Assembly: GCA_947471745.1 (NCBI GenBank)
Contig: CANJKZ010000724.1
Coordinates: 5,080,001 to 5,144,000 of the forward strand
Origin: Closterium sp. Naga37s-1
Taxonomy: Eukaryota; Streptophyta; Zygnematophyceae; Desmidiales; Closteriaceae
DNA: 64,000 nt
Direction of reading: 5' to 3'
Shown here: positions 12,501 to 23,144 of the stretch, one piece after another
Layout of the letters: each line of letters starts with the position of its first letter
Position numbering within the stretch: position 1 is the first letter of the stretch
Notes under the pieces: generated by a model
Database searches by the model: none
Seen by the model: the letters and a program-made list of their open reading frames with translations, nothing else
Told to the model about the DNA's origin: nothing
Made by a program: the position numbers and the translations under genes

Positions 12501-13973
12501 GTCGACGAGGTTCCCCCACCTGGGGCGAACATCGTCAGTGGCATGTGGATTTTCAGGGTGAAGCGGCCGCCCGGTTCTCCGCCTGTCTTCAAGGCGCGTT
12601 ACGTGGCTCGAGGCTTCAGTCAGCGGCAGGGAGTTGACTACTTTCAGACCTTCTCTCCCACCCCGAAGATGACCACTCTTCGGGTGCTGCTGCACATAGC
12701 CGCTCAGCGCGACTACGAGCTTCACTCTCTTGACTTCAGCACAGCTTTCTTGCAGGGCAGCCTGCACGAGGAGATCTGGCTGCGCCGCCCACCTGGCTTC
12801 ACTGGGTCGTTTCCTCCTGGTACCCAGTGGAGCCTCCGGCGGCCAGTCTACGGTCTCCGCCAGGCGCCCCGTGAGTGGCACGACACACTGAGAACTACAC
12901 TTGCGGCTCTTGGGTTTGCTCCTTCTACTGCCGACCCGTCGCTGTTTCTACGCACCGACACCTCTTTGCCGCCGTTCTACATCCTCGTGTACGTCGACGA
13001 CTTAGTCTTTGCCACTGCTGACACTGCTGGACTCGCCCACGTGAAGTCCGAGCTGCAGAAGAGACACACGTGCACAGACCTGGGTGAACTGCGCAGCTAC
13101 CTTGGCTTGCAGATCACCCGGGACAGAGCACAGCGCACCATTACCCTGACTCAGTCACACATGGTGCAGCAGGTCCTTCAGCGCTTCGACTTCACGTACT
13201 CCTCGCCTCAGGCCACTCTTTTGTCTACTCGCCACTCGCTCTCAGCTCTGCCTTCGGATGAGTCCGTAGAGCCGAGTGGCCCGTACCCAGAGCTTGTTGG
13301 CTGCCTCATGTACCTGATGACCTGCACTCGACCTGACCTTGCATACCCTCTTAGCATCTTGGCACGCTATGTTGCTCCTGGGAGACACCGACCAGAGCAT
13401 ATGGCTGCTGCGAAGAGGGTGTTGCGCTACTTGTGCAGTACGTCGAGCATGGGGCTAGTGCTTGGAGGGCGGCGTTCAGTGGTCCTCACTGGTCACGCAG
13501 ACGCTTCTTGGGCTGACGACCAGGCTACGCAGCGGTCGTCACAGGGTTACACCTTCAGCCTTGGTTCCGGCTCTGTTTCGTGGCGGTCTACCCGCTCGTC
13601 TTCTGTTCTCGGCTCCAGCTGTGAGGCTGAGATCTACGCAGGGGCCATGGCTGCACAGGAGCTACGCTGGCTCACCTACCTGCTGACTGACCTAGGAGAG
13701 CCGCCTTGTTCTCCTCCAATTCTGTACGTAGACAACAAGGCCATGCTGGCCTTGTGTCGGGAGCATAGACTGGAGCACAGAACGAAGCACATTGCTCTTC
13801 GCTACTGCCTTGCTCGTGAGCTGCAGCAGCGTGGTCAGCTGCGCCTTGCTTACGTGGCCTCTCAGGCCAACACTGCTGATATCTTTACCAAGGCACTTGC
13901 GCCTTGTGATCATCAGCGCTTTTGTACGATGCTAGGTCTTGTGCCTACTTGGCCTCACTTGCTGACTTCTTGA
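9593..13973 (+). pseudogene. Copia-3 polyprotein remnant (protease to RNase H)
   Basis: Protease carries LDSGASRSFF near 9700. A deletion of roughly 120 bp near 9965, relative to Copia-8, shifts the frame. GAG-pre-integrase and integrase follow (HRLGHPS, HMDVWGP, LHSDRGGEFSS, NGIAERRIG) at 9974-10690, ending at TAG 10688-10690 where Copia-8 has CAG. A small deletion near 11020 shifts the frame again. The last 980 codons (11031-13973) are open: a Gly/Ala/Glu-Pro repeat linker, RT with YVDDLVFAT near 12990, and RNase H (GHADASWADD near 13490) ending ...PHLLTS. RT-RNase H is therefore intact, but it lacks an upstream start in frame. Confidence 0.88.
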
Positions 13974-14175
13974 CCTTGCTTGTACTGTGATCTATCTATA
14001 CCTGCACTTGCTTGTTTACCTTTATATATGATCTTGCATGTGAACTGGCCTTGTGGCCTTGAACTTGTGCTCGGAATGTGTGGTGACGTTGTGATCCACC
14101 CTGAGCTTGCTTTGCCTTGCTTTGCTTGACTGGTCTTGTGACCCCTTGTTCTCCCCCACTTTGCCTATGGGGGTG

Positions 14176-14298
14176 TGTCAGACTTATATGATCTAGCCTG
14201 TGTAGGCTGTAGCGGGTTAGATACTAAGGGGTACACAATTCTAGGGTTTCATATTTGTATCACACTCATTCCTTGGTCAATCATTCCTCGTTCTCTCA
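14176..14298 (+). repeat. Copia-3 3' LTR
   Basis: It begins TGTCAGACTTATATG right after a purine-rich tract (ATGGGGGTG) and aligns along its length with the 125-bp LTRs of Copia-8. The right end (about 14298) is set by homology and is uncertain by a few bases. 13974-14175 is 3' untranslated sequence shared with Copia-7 and -8. Confidence 0.75.
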
Positions 14299-14595
14299 TA
14301 GCTCAACCAGCGAGAAGAAGGAGGGAGAAAAAAAGGACGAGCCAACTCTAAGGAGGTGTCAGATTCGTTGCAAAGTCACTTTACCTGTATGTTCACTTGG
14401 TATAATTGTAAGAGTAGTGGTAGCGCAGTCGTTGAAGGAAAACCTGAGAATTGAAAGATTTCTCTGGATCTTTGGCACGTAGGAAAAAAACACCAGCTCA
14501 GTGTCATGATACAGTATTATGTACAGGTATATAAGCTGTAGAAAATTGTATTTACAGTTATGTAAAAAGCTTCGAGCCCTAAGACGATTTCGTCG
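14299..14595. other. Unassigned AT-richer segment between Copia-3 and LINE
   Basis: About 300 bp with lower GC than its surroundings. I see no ORF, LTR or repeat I can name. It may be original genomic sequence lying between two insertions, and it is the best candidate in the window for non-transposon DNA. Confidence 0.35.
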
Positions 14596-14623
14596 TTTTT
14601 TTTTTTTTTTTTTTTTTTTTTTT
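14596..14623 (-). other. LINE poly(A) tail
   Basis: An uninterrupted run of 28 T on the plus strand (28 A on the LINE strand) follows about 130 bp of 3' UTR after the ORF2 stop. It marks the 3' insertion end. I could not pair a target duplication with a 5' end. Confidence 0.85.
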
Positions 14624-14753
14624 GAAAGCTTTATACAAAAGGATGTACAAGCAAAACACTCAGTCGTAACTGAATCATCAGGGCTCAAGCTAGGTGGTTA
14701 CCCAGCCCTCCCCCGCGAACCTACGGTGGTCTGGTGAAAGTCCTCGGGTTCGA

Positions 14754-17700
14754 TCAGATGGACTGGAAGCCCGCCTGGCACCTCAGCCCCAGCGCCTCGT
14801 TGTCACAGATTCTCTGCATCGCCCGTGCCTCGTCGTCCGTTATTTTCCACCTCGCCCTATCTTTCCTAGCCTGCTTGCTAGGCTTCCCGCAGAACACCCG
14901 AACGTATTTGTTGAATTCGACATTGATCCTCCAAAGCACCTTCTGAACCAGGGATTTCCGCGCTCTGCCCATTGACTCGTCACATCTCCCTTGCCACACT
15001 TGATGCACTGCCACTGCCACTAGGGTAGCCTTCGGAAAACCGGACTTCATCGCTTCTGCCCCGAACAGGAGGTCCGCCAGGCACTCCACGTGTCTTGCTG
15101 GCTGCATCATGCTAATTGCTGATTTGACCGCAGCTGCCACCAGTACCACGTACACGCACTTGAGCAAGCAGTGGTCCAACGTTTCCGCCTCTCCGCACAA
15201 CCCTTCCCCCCAAGAAATGCACCCTCTCCCCAACCTGCAGATTGAGGTTGTGTAACCAAAGTAGGACATCCCGTGCCCTGACCGGAGTCACCATGGAGTC
15301 CCTGACTCGCCTCCCCCGTGCCCGAGCTTCCCAACCTACTCTCTTCTCCTCAACCGCTCCTAGCCCCTTGCTCGGCCCCCTGAGCTTCCTCAGCGGCACC
15401 AATTCTCCCTCCGCCAACAGTGTAGACCCCAGCAGCCTTACTCTAGGATCCCCCACCGCGCCCACAGACTGACCTTTGAGAATTTTCGCTGTAACTACGC
15501 TCTCACACCGCAGCTCGAAGCTCACGTCCCACTCGGAACGTTCACCCTTTTTGTTGACTCCGCGTAAAACCACCGACCTTTCCTTGGTGTCACTAACTTC
15601 CCATAGACACACCTTCCAGCTCGGTAACACGGTGCGTACGAACGGGAACGCCGTGACGATTTCTTTCGCTGTTAACAGCGCCAGCAGCCAACTCCTCCAC
15701 TGCTCAGGTGCCGCATAAAACACCTTGATCGCCATGGTTGCTTCCTCCTTGCAACCCAGTTCCCGGGTAAGTGCCTCTACCGTTTTGACCGCGCGTGTGC
15801 CGTCCCACTCCCGGACCACCATATCCCGCATCTTCCATTTCCTCCACCTGATTGTGTGCTTCTGTCCACCGAACGGTGCCTTACCCCTGTGTATAATCTT
15901 TGTGTTGAAGCACAGGACTCCTCCACCTCCCATCGCGAAGCAACCTCCAGTAGCTGCACCGCCGTCGACTTCAGCACCACCTTGCATAACTTTGCCCATC
16001 TCTTGCTCTTAATCATTCCCCCTTTGAGCACCACCGTGTGAGCATATAGTGTCGCCCACCCGAGTGGCAACCCTGCCGCGCACTCCGTCACTCCCCGCCT
16101 GAGCGGGCACTTCTGCTACAGCGCCAGACCCACACACCTCAGCGCGACACTGTCGATCCTTCCTCTCGGGTCTATCACGCCCAGACCACCCTGTTCTCTT
16201 TGCACGTACATCAGACCCCCGCTCCAAAGCCGGAAGTGCTTCTCCGTGTCAGCATGATCAGCTGATATGGAATTCTCCAGTAGTCTCCACCTACTTCCAC
16301 AGCAGATCGTCGGGCGGATACACCTGCGCTTGGAACAGGAACACTGGCATCACGTAACTGTTAATGATGGTCACCCTCGCTCCCGTCGTAAGATATTTAG
16401 ATTGCCACTTGCTTAATTCACTCGCCGCCTTGTCGAAGGCCTTTTCCCAAGTAGTTCTTGCGCTCCCGTCTGGTGTCACCCACACGCCAAGCAGCCTTTT
16501 TGCTTCTTCTTTACCAACCCGTTTGTAATCTAACCTCGCCAGTGATGGCCTGACAGTGTTCTTTCCCAGTGGCAGGATTGCCGATTTTCCGATGTTGACT
16601 TTCAGCCCTAACACCACTGCATATTCCCGTAGCATCTTGTCTACCTCCTTCAACTGTTGCTCCCCCTCCAGCAGCAAGGTAGTATCATCCGCGTACCCCA
16701 CATATGACATCCCTCTCCCATCTCTTCTCCCTAATGCCCAGCTTCCTCTCTTCCATCATCCTGCTCAATGACTCCACCGCGCACAAGAAGAGGTAAGGCG
16801 CCAGGGGGCGCCCCTGCCTTACCCCTTTCCGCATCTGTATCTGATCACCGGTCCACCCATTGACGCAAATTCTTGTGTGAACATTGCTGTGGAAGGCCTC
16901 TATCCAGCTCACAAAACCGCGGCGAGAAACCCACCCAAGAGATCGTCTTCGACATATACCCCTTTCGCACCGAATCGTACGTTTTTTCGAAGTCCTCCAT
17001 CATCAGGTACCAGTCCTTGTCTCCATTCTTGGCCGTATCAATCAAGTCTACCACCGTCGATACCGCATCAGTCAACCGTCTCCCGGGTAAAAAACCATAT
17101 TGCTCCTCCGAGATGACCTGATGCAGCACCACCTTCATTCTTGTCGCCACCACTTTCGCCAATATCTTGTAGATGCTTGTTAGCAGTGTTATCGGCCTAT
17201 GATTCTTGATGTCTGACTCTGCGCCTTTCTTGTGCAACAGGACGGTAACCGCCTCGTTTGCCACCGCCGGTAGCTTACCGGTGCTAACGAACTCCGTTAC
17301 CATCCTCATCATCGGCCTTTCAACACCTCCCAGTGACTGTGGAACAATCCCTTTGGCAGGTCGTCTCTCCCCGGGGACTTGTCATTCGCCAACTCCCTAA
17401 TTGCCGTCCGCACCTCTTTCTCCGTCCAATCTAACTCCAGTGACTCTGCAGTTGCCTCTTCCAGTACCCTCCTTGGTGACCACTGCAGCTCCGGCACATC
17501 CCTCGCTGACCCAGAGAGTTCATCGAAGGCGCTCTTGAAGTGCTGTGTTGCTGCCTCCAGGACCGCCTTCGCGTCAGTATGACTAACACCATCCTTAACC
17601 AGCTCCTTAATCCCCACCTTGGCCTTCCTGCTCTTGACAAGCGCGGACAGGTAACCTGCGGAGTCTCCCCGCACAGTTGAACCTTGAGCCCTGTTCTCAG

Positions 17701-17940
17701 CTCCAGGAATTTCTGCCGATCGTCTTAGTACCTCCTCAGCATCGCGTGTCAGCTCGTAAGTACCCCTTGCAAGCTGTCATCACCTGGATCCGCCATCGCC
17801 TTCTGTTGCAATGCCCCCACTTGCTCCTCCAACGCTTTCCATGTCGGCCTAACCCGTTTTCTCTTCTCCATGTCATATTTCCGCAGACGAGCGCTCAAGC
17901 GCCTTGACAACTTATCGAAGCCGCCGCTCCTTTCTTCCTC
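14754..17940 (-). pseudogene. LINE ORF2 remnant: reverse transcriptase and zinc finger
   Basis: From 17940 downwards the frames read: a basic coiled linker (RLRKYDMEKRKR), the pre-RT block (NRAQGSTVRGDSAGYL), RT (LANDKSPGRDDLPKG, NHRPITLLTSIYK, EEQYGFLPGRR, RQGRPLAPYLF, YVGYADDTTLL near 16700), the post-RT GGLGVIDPRGR block near 16180, and a C-terminal zinc-finger-like region (ETLDHCLLKC near 15180). The ORF ends at 14754. The frame is split into at least five pieces by frameshifts and stops near 17760, 17310, 16870, 16250 and 15270. The active-site YADD survives but the protein cannot be made. RNase H was not recognised. Confidence 0.87.
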
Positions 17941-18773
17941 ATGCCGCTGGACCACCTTCGGGAGTGCTGGATCTGCGGCGACCCCGACCATCTCTCCTTC
18001 GAGTGCCCCGACCGCGATGACAGCGACGAGGACGACAACAATGGAGGCCGCGGTCGATCGGCCAGTCGTCGCCCCCGTCGAGATGAGAAGCCACGCAAGG
18101 AGAAGCAGTCGTCGAAGAAGACGTCGTCGACGAAGGACATCGACAACTCCAGTGGCAAGGGCCGAGGCGACGGAGAGGCATCGTGCTCGATGGTCGGCGT
18201 GGTGGAGCCGACAGTCTCGCCGGAGGCCGGCGAGGACTTCTAGGCCGTGGCGGCAGCTGTGCAGGCCAACCCGATGGCGGTGCTGTTCGACAGCGGGTGC
18301 TCCCGCCACCTGATGGGGACGAAGGCGGTCTTCGTCAACATGGCGCCGAGCGACGGAGTGAAGCACGTACGTGGATTCAACGGGGCGCTGCAGCCTGTTG
18401 AGGGTCGCAGAGCCGTCGTTCTACAAGGGGAGGACAGGAAGCAGGTCCTCATCCCCGACGTGCTCTACGTTCCGGGCGTATAGGCGAACCTGTTGTCAGC
18501 TGGCCAACTGAAGGAGAGCGGAGTGCAGCTGCAGGGCGACGACGACGAGATGCTGCTCGTCACCGCGACCGGGGAGGTGCTCGGTCGAGCACACTACACC
18601 GGACGCGTCCTCTGCACCGACCTTCGCCCGTGCTCGACGTGGTCACCGTCGACCGAGGTGGTGGCTCTGTGAACGATCGTCTCCGCGACGGCGTCGACCC
18701 CTGACCGGTTGCATGCGAGGCTCGCGCACGTCGGCGTCGACACGATCAAGCGCTCGGCGAAGCATGAAGTTGC

Positions 18774-19582
18774 TGCGGAGATAACTAGTGCAACGGGAGC
18801 TAGACTACGGGCTAGGCACGGGGCAAGAGTGATCGTAGCGTTCGTTCGTTCCTTAGTCGTTTCCAAGTGCTAACACTGCTTGCTAGTTCACGGGGAAAAT
18901 TAGCAAGAGTTTCACTAGGAAAAAACATCACAACAAAAGTTCAAAGTGATTACATCAACATTGGCAACACAGACTATATCAGACCTAGCAAGGCTGTTGG
19001 TCGACTGCTAGCGCAGCACGGTCGACCGCGTGCCAGCACGACTTGGTCGACCGTGCTCCAGCAGAGCAGAGTCGCGGCTTGCCAACGTTGCCCGTCCGCG
19101 GTGTGCCAACGCTGCAGGAAGTCGGCTGCACAGCGATGCATCCGCGGTACAACGGTGCACCAGCTTCGCAGGTGCGTGCAGCTGGTTGGCGCCCAACTTC
19201 CCGTCACATGCCCAGCGCAGACACTTCACCCGTGACGGCGCCCACCAGCCACGTCGACCTCGGGATACCACCCCCGAGGTCGTACTCGCAGAAAACACCC
19301 CCAGCGACTTTCGCGCACGTCGCCCGGGTATCATGGTTGACCGGGTATTTCGCGGTCCTCCCGCGGTTTCGCGGCCACCGCGGTCCTCCCGCGATTTCGC
19401 GGCCACCGCGGTCCTCCCGCGATTTCGCGGCTCCCACGGACCCCCATGGTTTCGCGGCTCCCACTGACCCCCGCGGTTTCGCGGCTCCCACGGACCCCCG
19501 TGGTTTCGCGGCTCCCACGGACCCCCGTGGTTTCGCGGCTCCGCCCAAGCAAGGACGGGGCCAAACACAACTCCCGTTGACA
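18774..19582 (-). repeat. Solo LTR a (Copia-4 family) inserted in Copia-4
   Basis: 809 bp in inverse orientation. The minus strand starts TGTCAACGGGAG at 19582 and ends TATCTCCGCA at 18774, matching solo LTR c (31439-32470) and the Copia-4 3' LTR. Flanks are GTTGC (18769-18773) and CTTGC (19583-19587), a four-of-five match to a target duplication. The pre-integrase frame of Copia-4 resumes on its right side. It holds a 27-bp minisatellite (about 19,420-19,545) not seen in the other two LTRs. Confidence 0.82.
19420..19545. repeat. 27-bp minisatellite inside solo LTR a
   Basis: Four to five near-perfect 27-bp units of the type GACCCCCGTGGTTTCGCGGC follow related GCGGTCCTCCCGCG units at 19,355-19,430. 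Translated, they give nine-residue repeats (PRGFAAPTD), which produce a misleading open frame across the LTR. Confidence 0.85.
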
Positions 19583-21478
19583 CTTGCTACTGGGCTCGAC
19601 ATCACGCTGTCGACCGGTGCAGACCCGCGGTGTGTCTCATGCGTCGGAGGGAAGCTGGCGCGGCACACCTTCCCCGACAAGGGCTCGGACGCCGAGGAGG
19701 CACTGGCTGTCGTGCACATTGACTTGTGCGGGCCATTTTGGGTGGCTGCCAAGGATGGCAGCTTGTACTTCCTGCTGCTGAAGGATCGCCATACTCGGTT
19801 CGTGTGGCCAATGTCGGTCGCTAAGAAGAGCGACGTGCTGCGGGAGTTCCAGAAGTGGCTGGTGTTGGTGGAACGACAGACGAAGAACCGGTGGGTGTTG
19901 ACGACCAAGTACCGCATCGACGACACCGTCGAGTGTGAGAAGGCGATGCTAGTCGTGAAGGGCTTCACGCAGGTGTACGGTGCCGACTACGACGAGACGT
20001 ACTCGCCGGTGAGCTGCTACGTCACGCTGAGGATCTTCCTCAGCATCGTCGCCGTCCTCGACCTCAACCTGATGCAGCTCGACATGAAGAACGCTTTCCT
20101 GCAGAGCAAGCTCAACAGGGTGCTCTACATGCACCACCCGGACTACTTCGACAACGGGACCGGCCGGGTGTGTAAGCTGCTGAAGAGCCTCTACGGGCTG
20201 AAGCAGTCGCCGCTGCTGTGGGACAGGGCTCTCGACAGTGTGTTGCTGGGCGCTGGCTGGAAGAAGAGCCAGGTCGACGAGGCGCTTTACTTCAAGGCCG
20301 GCGACGACGGACTGACCTGCTGGGTGCTGGTCTACGTCGACAACCTGCTCAGTGCCAGCAGCAGCACCGTGATGCTGAAGGAGCTGAAGGAGCTGCTGGT
20401 GGCCGCCTTCGAGCTGCAAGAGATCTCGCCGGTGGTGAAGTACCTTGGGCTGGAAATCGTGCGAGACAGGCCGGCAAGGAAGCTGTGACTTCACCAGCAG
20501 GGCTACGCCGACAAGATGCGCAGGCGCTTCATCAACGAGGAGCAGGGTGGTCGAGTCCCGAAGACGCCAGTCTCGGTCGACGCCGACGCTGAGCTGACAT
20601 TCGATGACGAGGCGGCACAGGAGCGCGAGGAGGAGGAGGAGGAGTACCGGCCGGAGGTTGGCTCGCTGCAGTTCGCGGCGACGACGACAAGGCCGGACAT
20701 CGCGTTTGCCTGCAGCAAGCTGAGGAGCGGCCTCACGGTGAGGAGCGACCAGCATTTGCGCGAGGTCGATCGCTGCCTCGCCTTCCTCGCGGACACCTGC
20801 GACACCGCCCTGGAGTTTGGCGGTGGACCATAGTCGCTGGAGCTGATCGGCTACGTGGATGCCGACGACGTGGGCTAAAAGCAGACCCGGGCGAGCACGG
20901 GAGGCTATGTCTTTGTCTTCGGAGGGGCCGCCATCTCCTGGTCGAGCTCGCGCATCAAGTGCACGACATTGTCGTCAACCGAGTGAGAGTACGTGGCGGC
21001 CACGGATGCAGGCAAGGAGGGATGCCGACTTCGTTTCCTTCTTGCGAAATTCAAGCTACTCGACGCTGGGAAGCCGACCATCCTCCGCGTCGACAACAAG
21101 TTGGCAATCACGATCGCTGAGGGCTTGGGGCTGACGGGCAACCTCAAGCACATGGAGCGACGCTACGCCTGGCTGCAGCACATGGTGAGGCACGGGAAGT
21201 TCGTACTGAAGTACATCCCGACCACCGAGCAGCCGGCGGACTTCTTGACAAAGGCGCTGCATTTTCCGGCTTTCAACAGGTGCTCTGTCGCCATCGGCCA
21301 AGTTCGTCTGGCCGACGTCGGCGACGGCGACGACAAGGTGCAGCAGTAGGTGACGTGCCCTTCTGCACGGCTGGTGCGGTGACGGCGTGCTGTGTGTGGG
21401 GTGCACACCGAGGACGAGTTTTCTCCGTGGAGTACTGCCATGTGGGTTCGAGGCCCAAGCGTGAGTGCAGCAGGGGAG

Positions 21479-22506
21479 TGTTAACGGGAATGGAGTGTTG
21501 GCCCCGCCCTCGCTTGGGCAACGCCGACGACTTGGTCAGATGTACGGGAGTAGCAGCCGACTATTCACAGTGGGAGAGCTGCTCGACGGGCTTCGTTGAG
21601 CTGCAGGGGACCGCAGCGGTGTTGTTGTTGACGAGGGAGCTCGACAGCTGCAACCGACTGGTCTAGGCGACGGGTGGGCCGTCGACCAAAAGGGACAGTT
21701 CGACTGGGTGGTCGACGGAGCAGCTCGTTGACCTGCAGCTCGACCGGGAGGTCGACGGAGCAGTCCGTCGACCTGACAAGTAAGCAGCAGTCGTCGAGGG
21801 GAGCTCGGCGACAACCGCTGACTGTTCTGGTCGACGGAAGCGGTCCGTCGACCAAGGGGTAGCTCGACGGGAGTTGTGGTCGACCAGAGGGACCTGGTGG
21901 TCGACCAGAAGCAGTGGTGGTCGACCGGAAGCACCTGGTGGCTGACCAGGTCGACCGGGTAACCTGCTTGGCGAGTTCTGCGGAGGCACGAAACATCGTC
22001 AAGGTCGCGATGGCGAGGGCGACTGCGGGGTGGTATCCCGAAGTCAATGTGCCTCGTTAGGCGTAGACAACAGCCGACGGATGCCCAACGAGGCAAGTCG
22101 AGCCTATCGTCTGCGCGCACCCGCGAGCGTGCGCACTGATGTGTTCTACGGGGCAACGCTGGACAGCCGCTCTGCTGCAGCGTTGGCACGCTGTCGACCT
22201 GCTCTGTTGGCAGGTCGCCTTTCCGCAGTGCTGGTGCGGCTCCTCTACGCAACGCTGACAGGCGGTCGACCAAGCTGTGTTGGCGGTCGACCAGGCTGGC
22301 TGTAGAGTTGCTAGGTGCCTGATGTAGTCATTTTGTCATTGCTTGGTGAACCATTCTATAATTCCAACTTTGCTAGTGGAAACTCTTGCCGATTTCTCCC
22401 GTGAATGTGCAAGCACTAAGGAACCAAGCAAAGCTACCATCACTCCTAGTAGTTCGTGCCAACCCCCGTAGTCTAGCTCACTATCGTTGTAGAGTTATTC
22501 TCCGCA
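21479..22506 (+). repeat. Copia-4 3' LTR
   Basis: 1,028 bp, TGTTAACGGG...TTCTCCGCA, preceded by a purine tract (GCAGCAGGGGAG). It is homologous along its length to solo LTRs a and c. The centre is crowded with GTCGACC-type palindromes. LINE ORF1-like sequence resumes at 22507. Confidence 0.82.
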
Positions 22507-23012
22507 TCCTCCTCATCTTCAGGCTTAAACAACTGATTGACCACCTCTTCTTTCCCTTGCTGCAATGTCTCGCCAGTCACTCCACTGGTTGCAGCGACCT
22601 TATCTCCGCCTTCTGGTTGCTGTGACTTGTCACCAGCACCAGTAGCAAGTAAGTCCCGAATCGCTTCCGTCACACTTTGTGACGACCCAGCAGGCTGAAG
22701 AGCAACCTTGTCCGCCTCTGTAAACAGGTCCGCTGTGCGCTTAACGGCCGACGATGCTGAAGCATCAGAGAGCACCGGCACCTCCTTAGGCTTGTCCAGG
22801 GTGATGCCAGCAGAGCCATCAGTACTGCGAACCCCTCCATTCCTGGTGATCATCCTAGACATAGTGCAATGATGACACGGCAAATTCTGAAAGCCTCCGT
22901 GAGGTAGAAGCCACTGTCTGATCATATCATAAGCACCACTATTGCCATTTAGATCCTTAAACTTGAAGCTACTTGAACACGATAGCCTTGGAAGTAGTTT
23001 GCTCTCGTAATC
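22507..23012 (-). pseudogene. LINE ORF1-like segment, second part
   Basis: An open minus-strand frame between Copia-5 (right) and Copia-4 (left). It continues in frame from the 51,926-52,307 segment across the Copia-5 duplication TAATC, reading ...LQDY then ESKLLPR. Its left end runs in frame into the LINE linker at 17940 (PEDEEE then RSGGFDK) if Copia-4 is removed with one TCCTC copy. Visible features are a CHHC-like cluster (LPCHHCTMSRMI) and a hydrophilic acidic C-terminal part. I do not recognise a family. The LINE ORF1 assignment is by position and continuity. Confidence 0.55.
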
Positions 23013-23144
23013 TGTCAAACTAAAACTGTTATAGTTTGTATTGTTTAGTCCAGGTGGTGTACATCTTGCTTAGTGCTAGGGTCAGGTTTGCTATATGAAC
23101 CCTTGTACTTGCTTATTCTAGCTATTCATTCTCATATTTTAACA
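23013..23144 (+). repeat. Copia-5 5' LTR
   Basis: 132 bp, TGTCAAACTAAAACTG...ATATTTTAACA. The degenerate primer site AGGTATAGAGC follows at 23145-23155. It matches 51794-51925 with only scattered substitutions. Confidence 0.88.

Larger units (their letters stand above)
9593..14298 (+). mobile_element. Copia-3: short-LTR Copia family, 5' end displaced by Copia-2
   Basis: The sequence starts abruptly inside late gag at 9593 and matches Copia-8 from about 56,808 on. It then runs through protease, integrase, RT and RNase H to a 3' LTR at 14176-14298. The missing 5' LTR, leader and gag should lie left of Copia-2, off-window. It belongs to the same family as Copia-7, -8 and -9. Confidence 0.85.
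14596..17940 (-). mobile_element. LINE-1: L1-like non-LTR retrotransposon, 3' part
   Basis: The minus-strand order is an ORF2 linker, RT, a C-terminal zinc finger, a short 3' UTR and a poly(A) tail (28 T on the plus strand). The 5' side is cut by Copia-4 at 17940/17941. The upstream LINE frame appears to continue at 22,507-23,012 and 51,926-52,307. The endonuclease domain expected before RT is absent, so a deletion at the Copia-4 junction is likely. Confidence 0.85.
17941..21349 (+). pseudogene. Copia-4 gag-pol remnant
   Basis: The order is CCHC knuckle (CWICGDPDHLSFEC, near 17968), protease (LFDSGCSRHLM near 18285), GAG-pre-integrase start (HARLAHVGVDTIK near 18720), solo LTR a, the rest of the pre-integrase finger (CVSCVGGKLARH), integrase N-part (VHIDLCGPFW), then a direct jump near 19890 into RT. 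The catalytic half of integrase is therefore missing. RT reads LVYVDNLLS near 20330 instead of YVDD, so a catalytic Asp is lost. RNase H (STGGYVFVFGG, ILRVDNKLAI, DFLTKAL) ends at 21349. In-frame stops occur near 18242, 18482, 18671, 20487 and 20985. This copy is dead. Confidence 0.85.
17941..22506 (+). mobile_element. Copia-4: Copia element without a 5' LTR
   Basis: It starts directly in late gag (zinc knuckle) at 17941 and ends with a 1,028-bp 3' LTR at 22506. It contains solo LTR a (18774-19582). The sequence TCCTC occurs both at 17936-17940 and at 22507-22511, like a target duplication, although no 5' LTR is present. See findings for the two explanations. Confidence 0.8.

Noticed and set aside
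15242..16012. Plus-strand ORFs opposite the LINE C-terminal region
   Set aside because: They are shadows of the minus-strand LINE ORF2 coding sequence.
19043..20488. A 481-codon plus-strand ORF joining PRGFAAPTD repeats to an RT domain
   Set aside because: It is a chimera created by the inverted solo LTR a and its 27-bp repeat; only the part after about 19,583 is real Copia-4 coding sequence.
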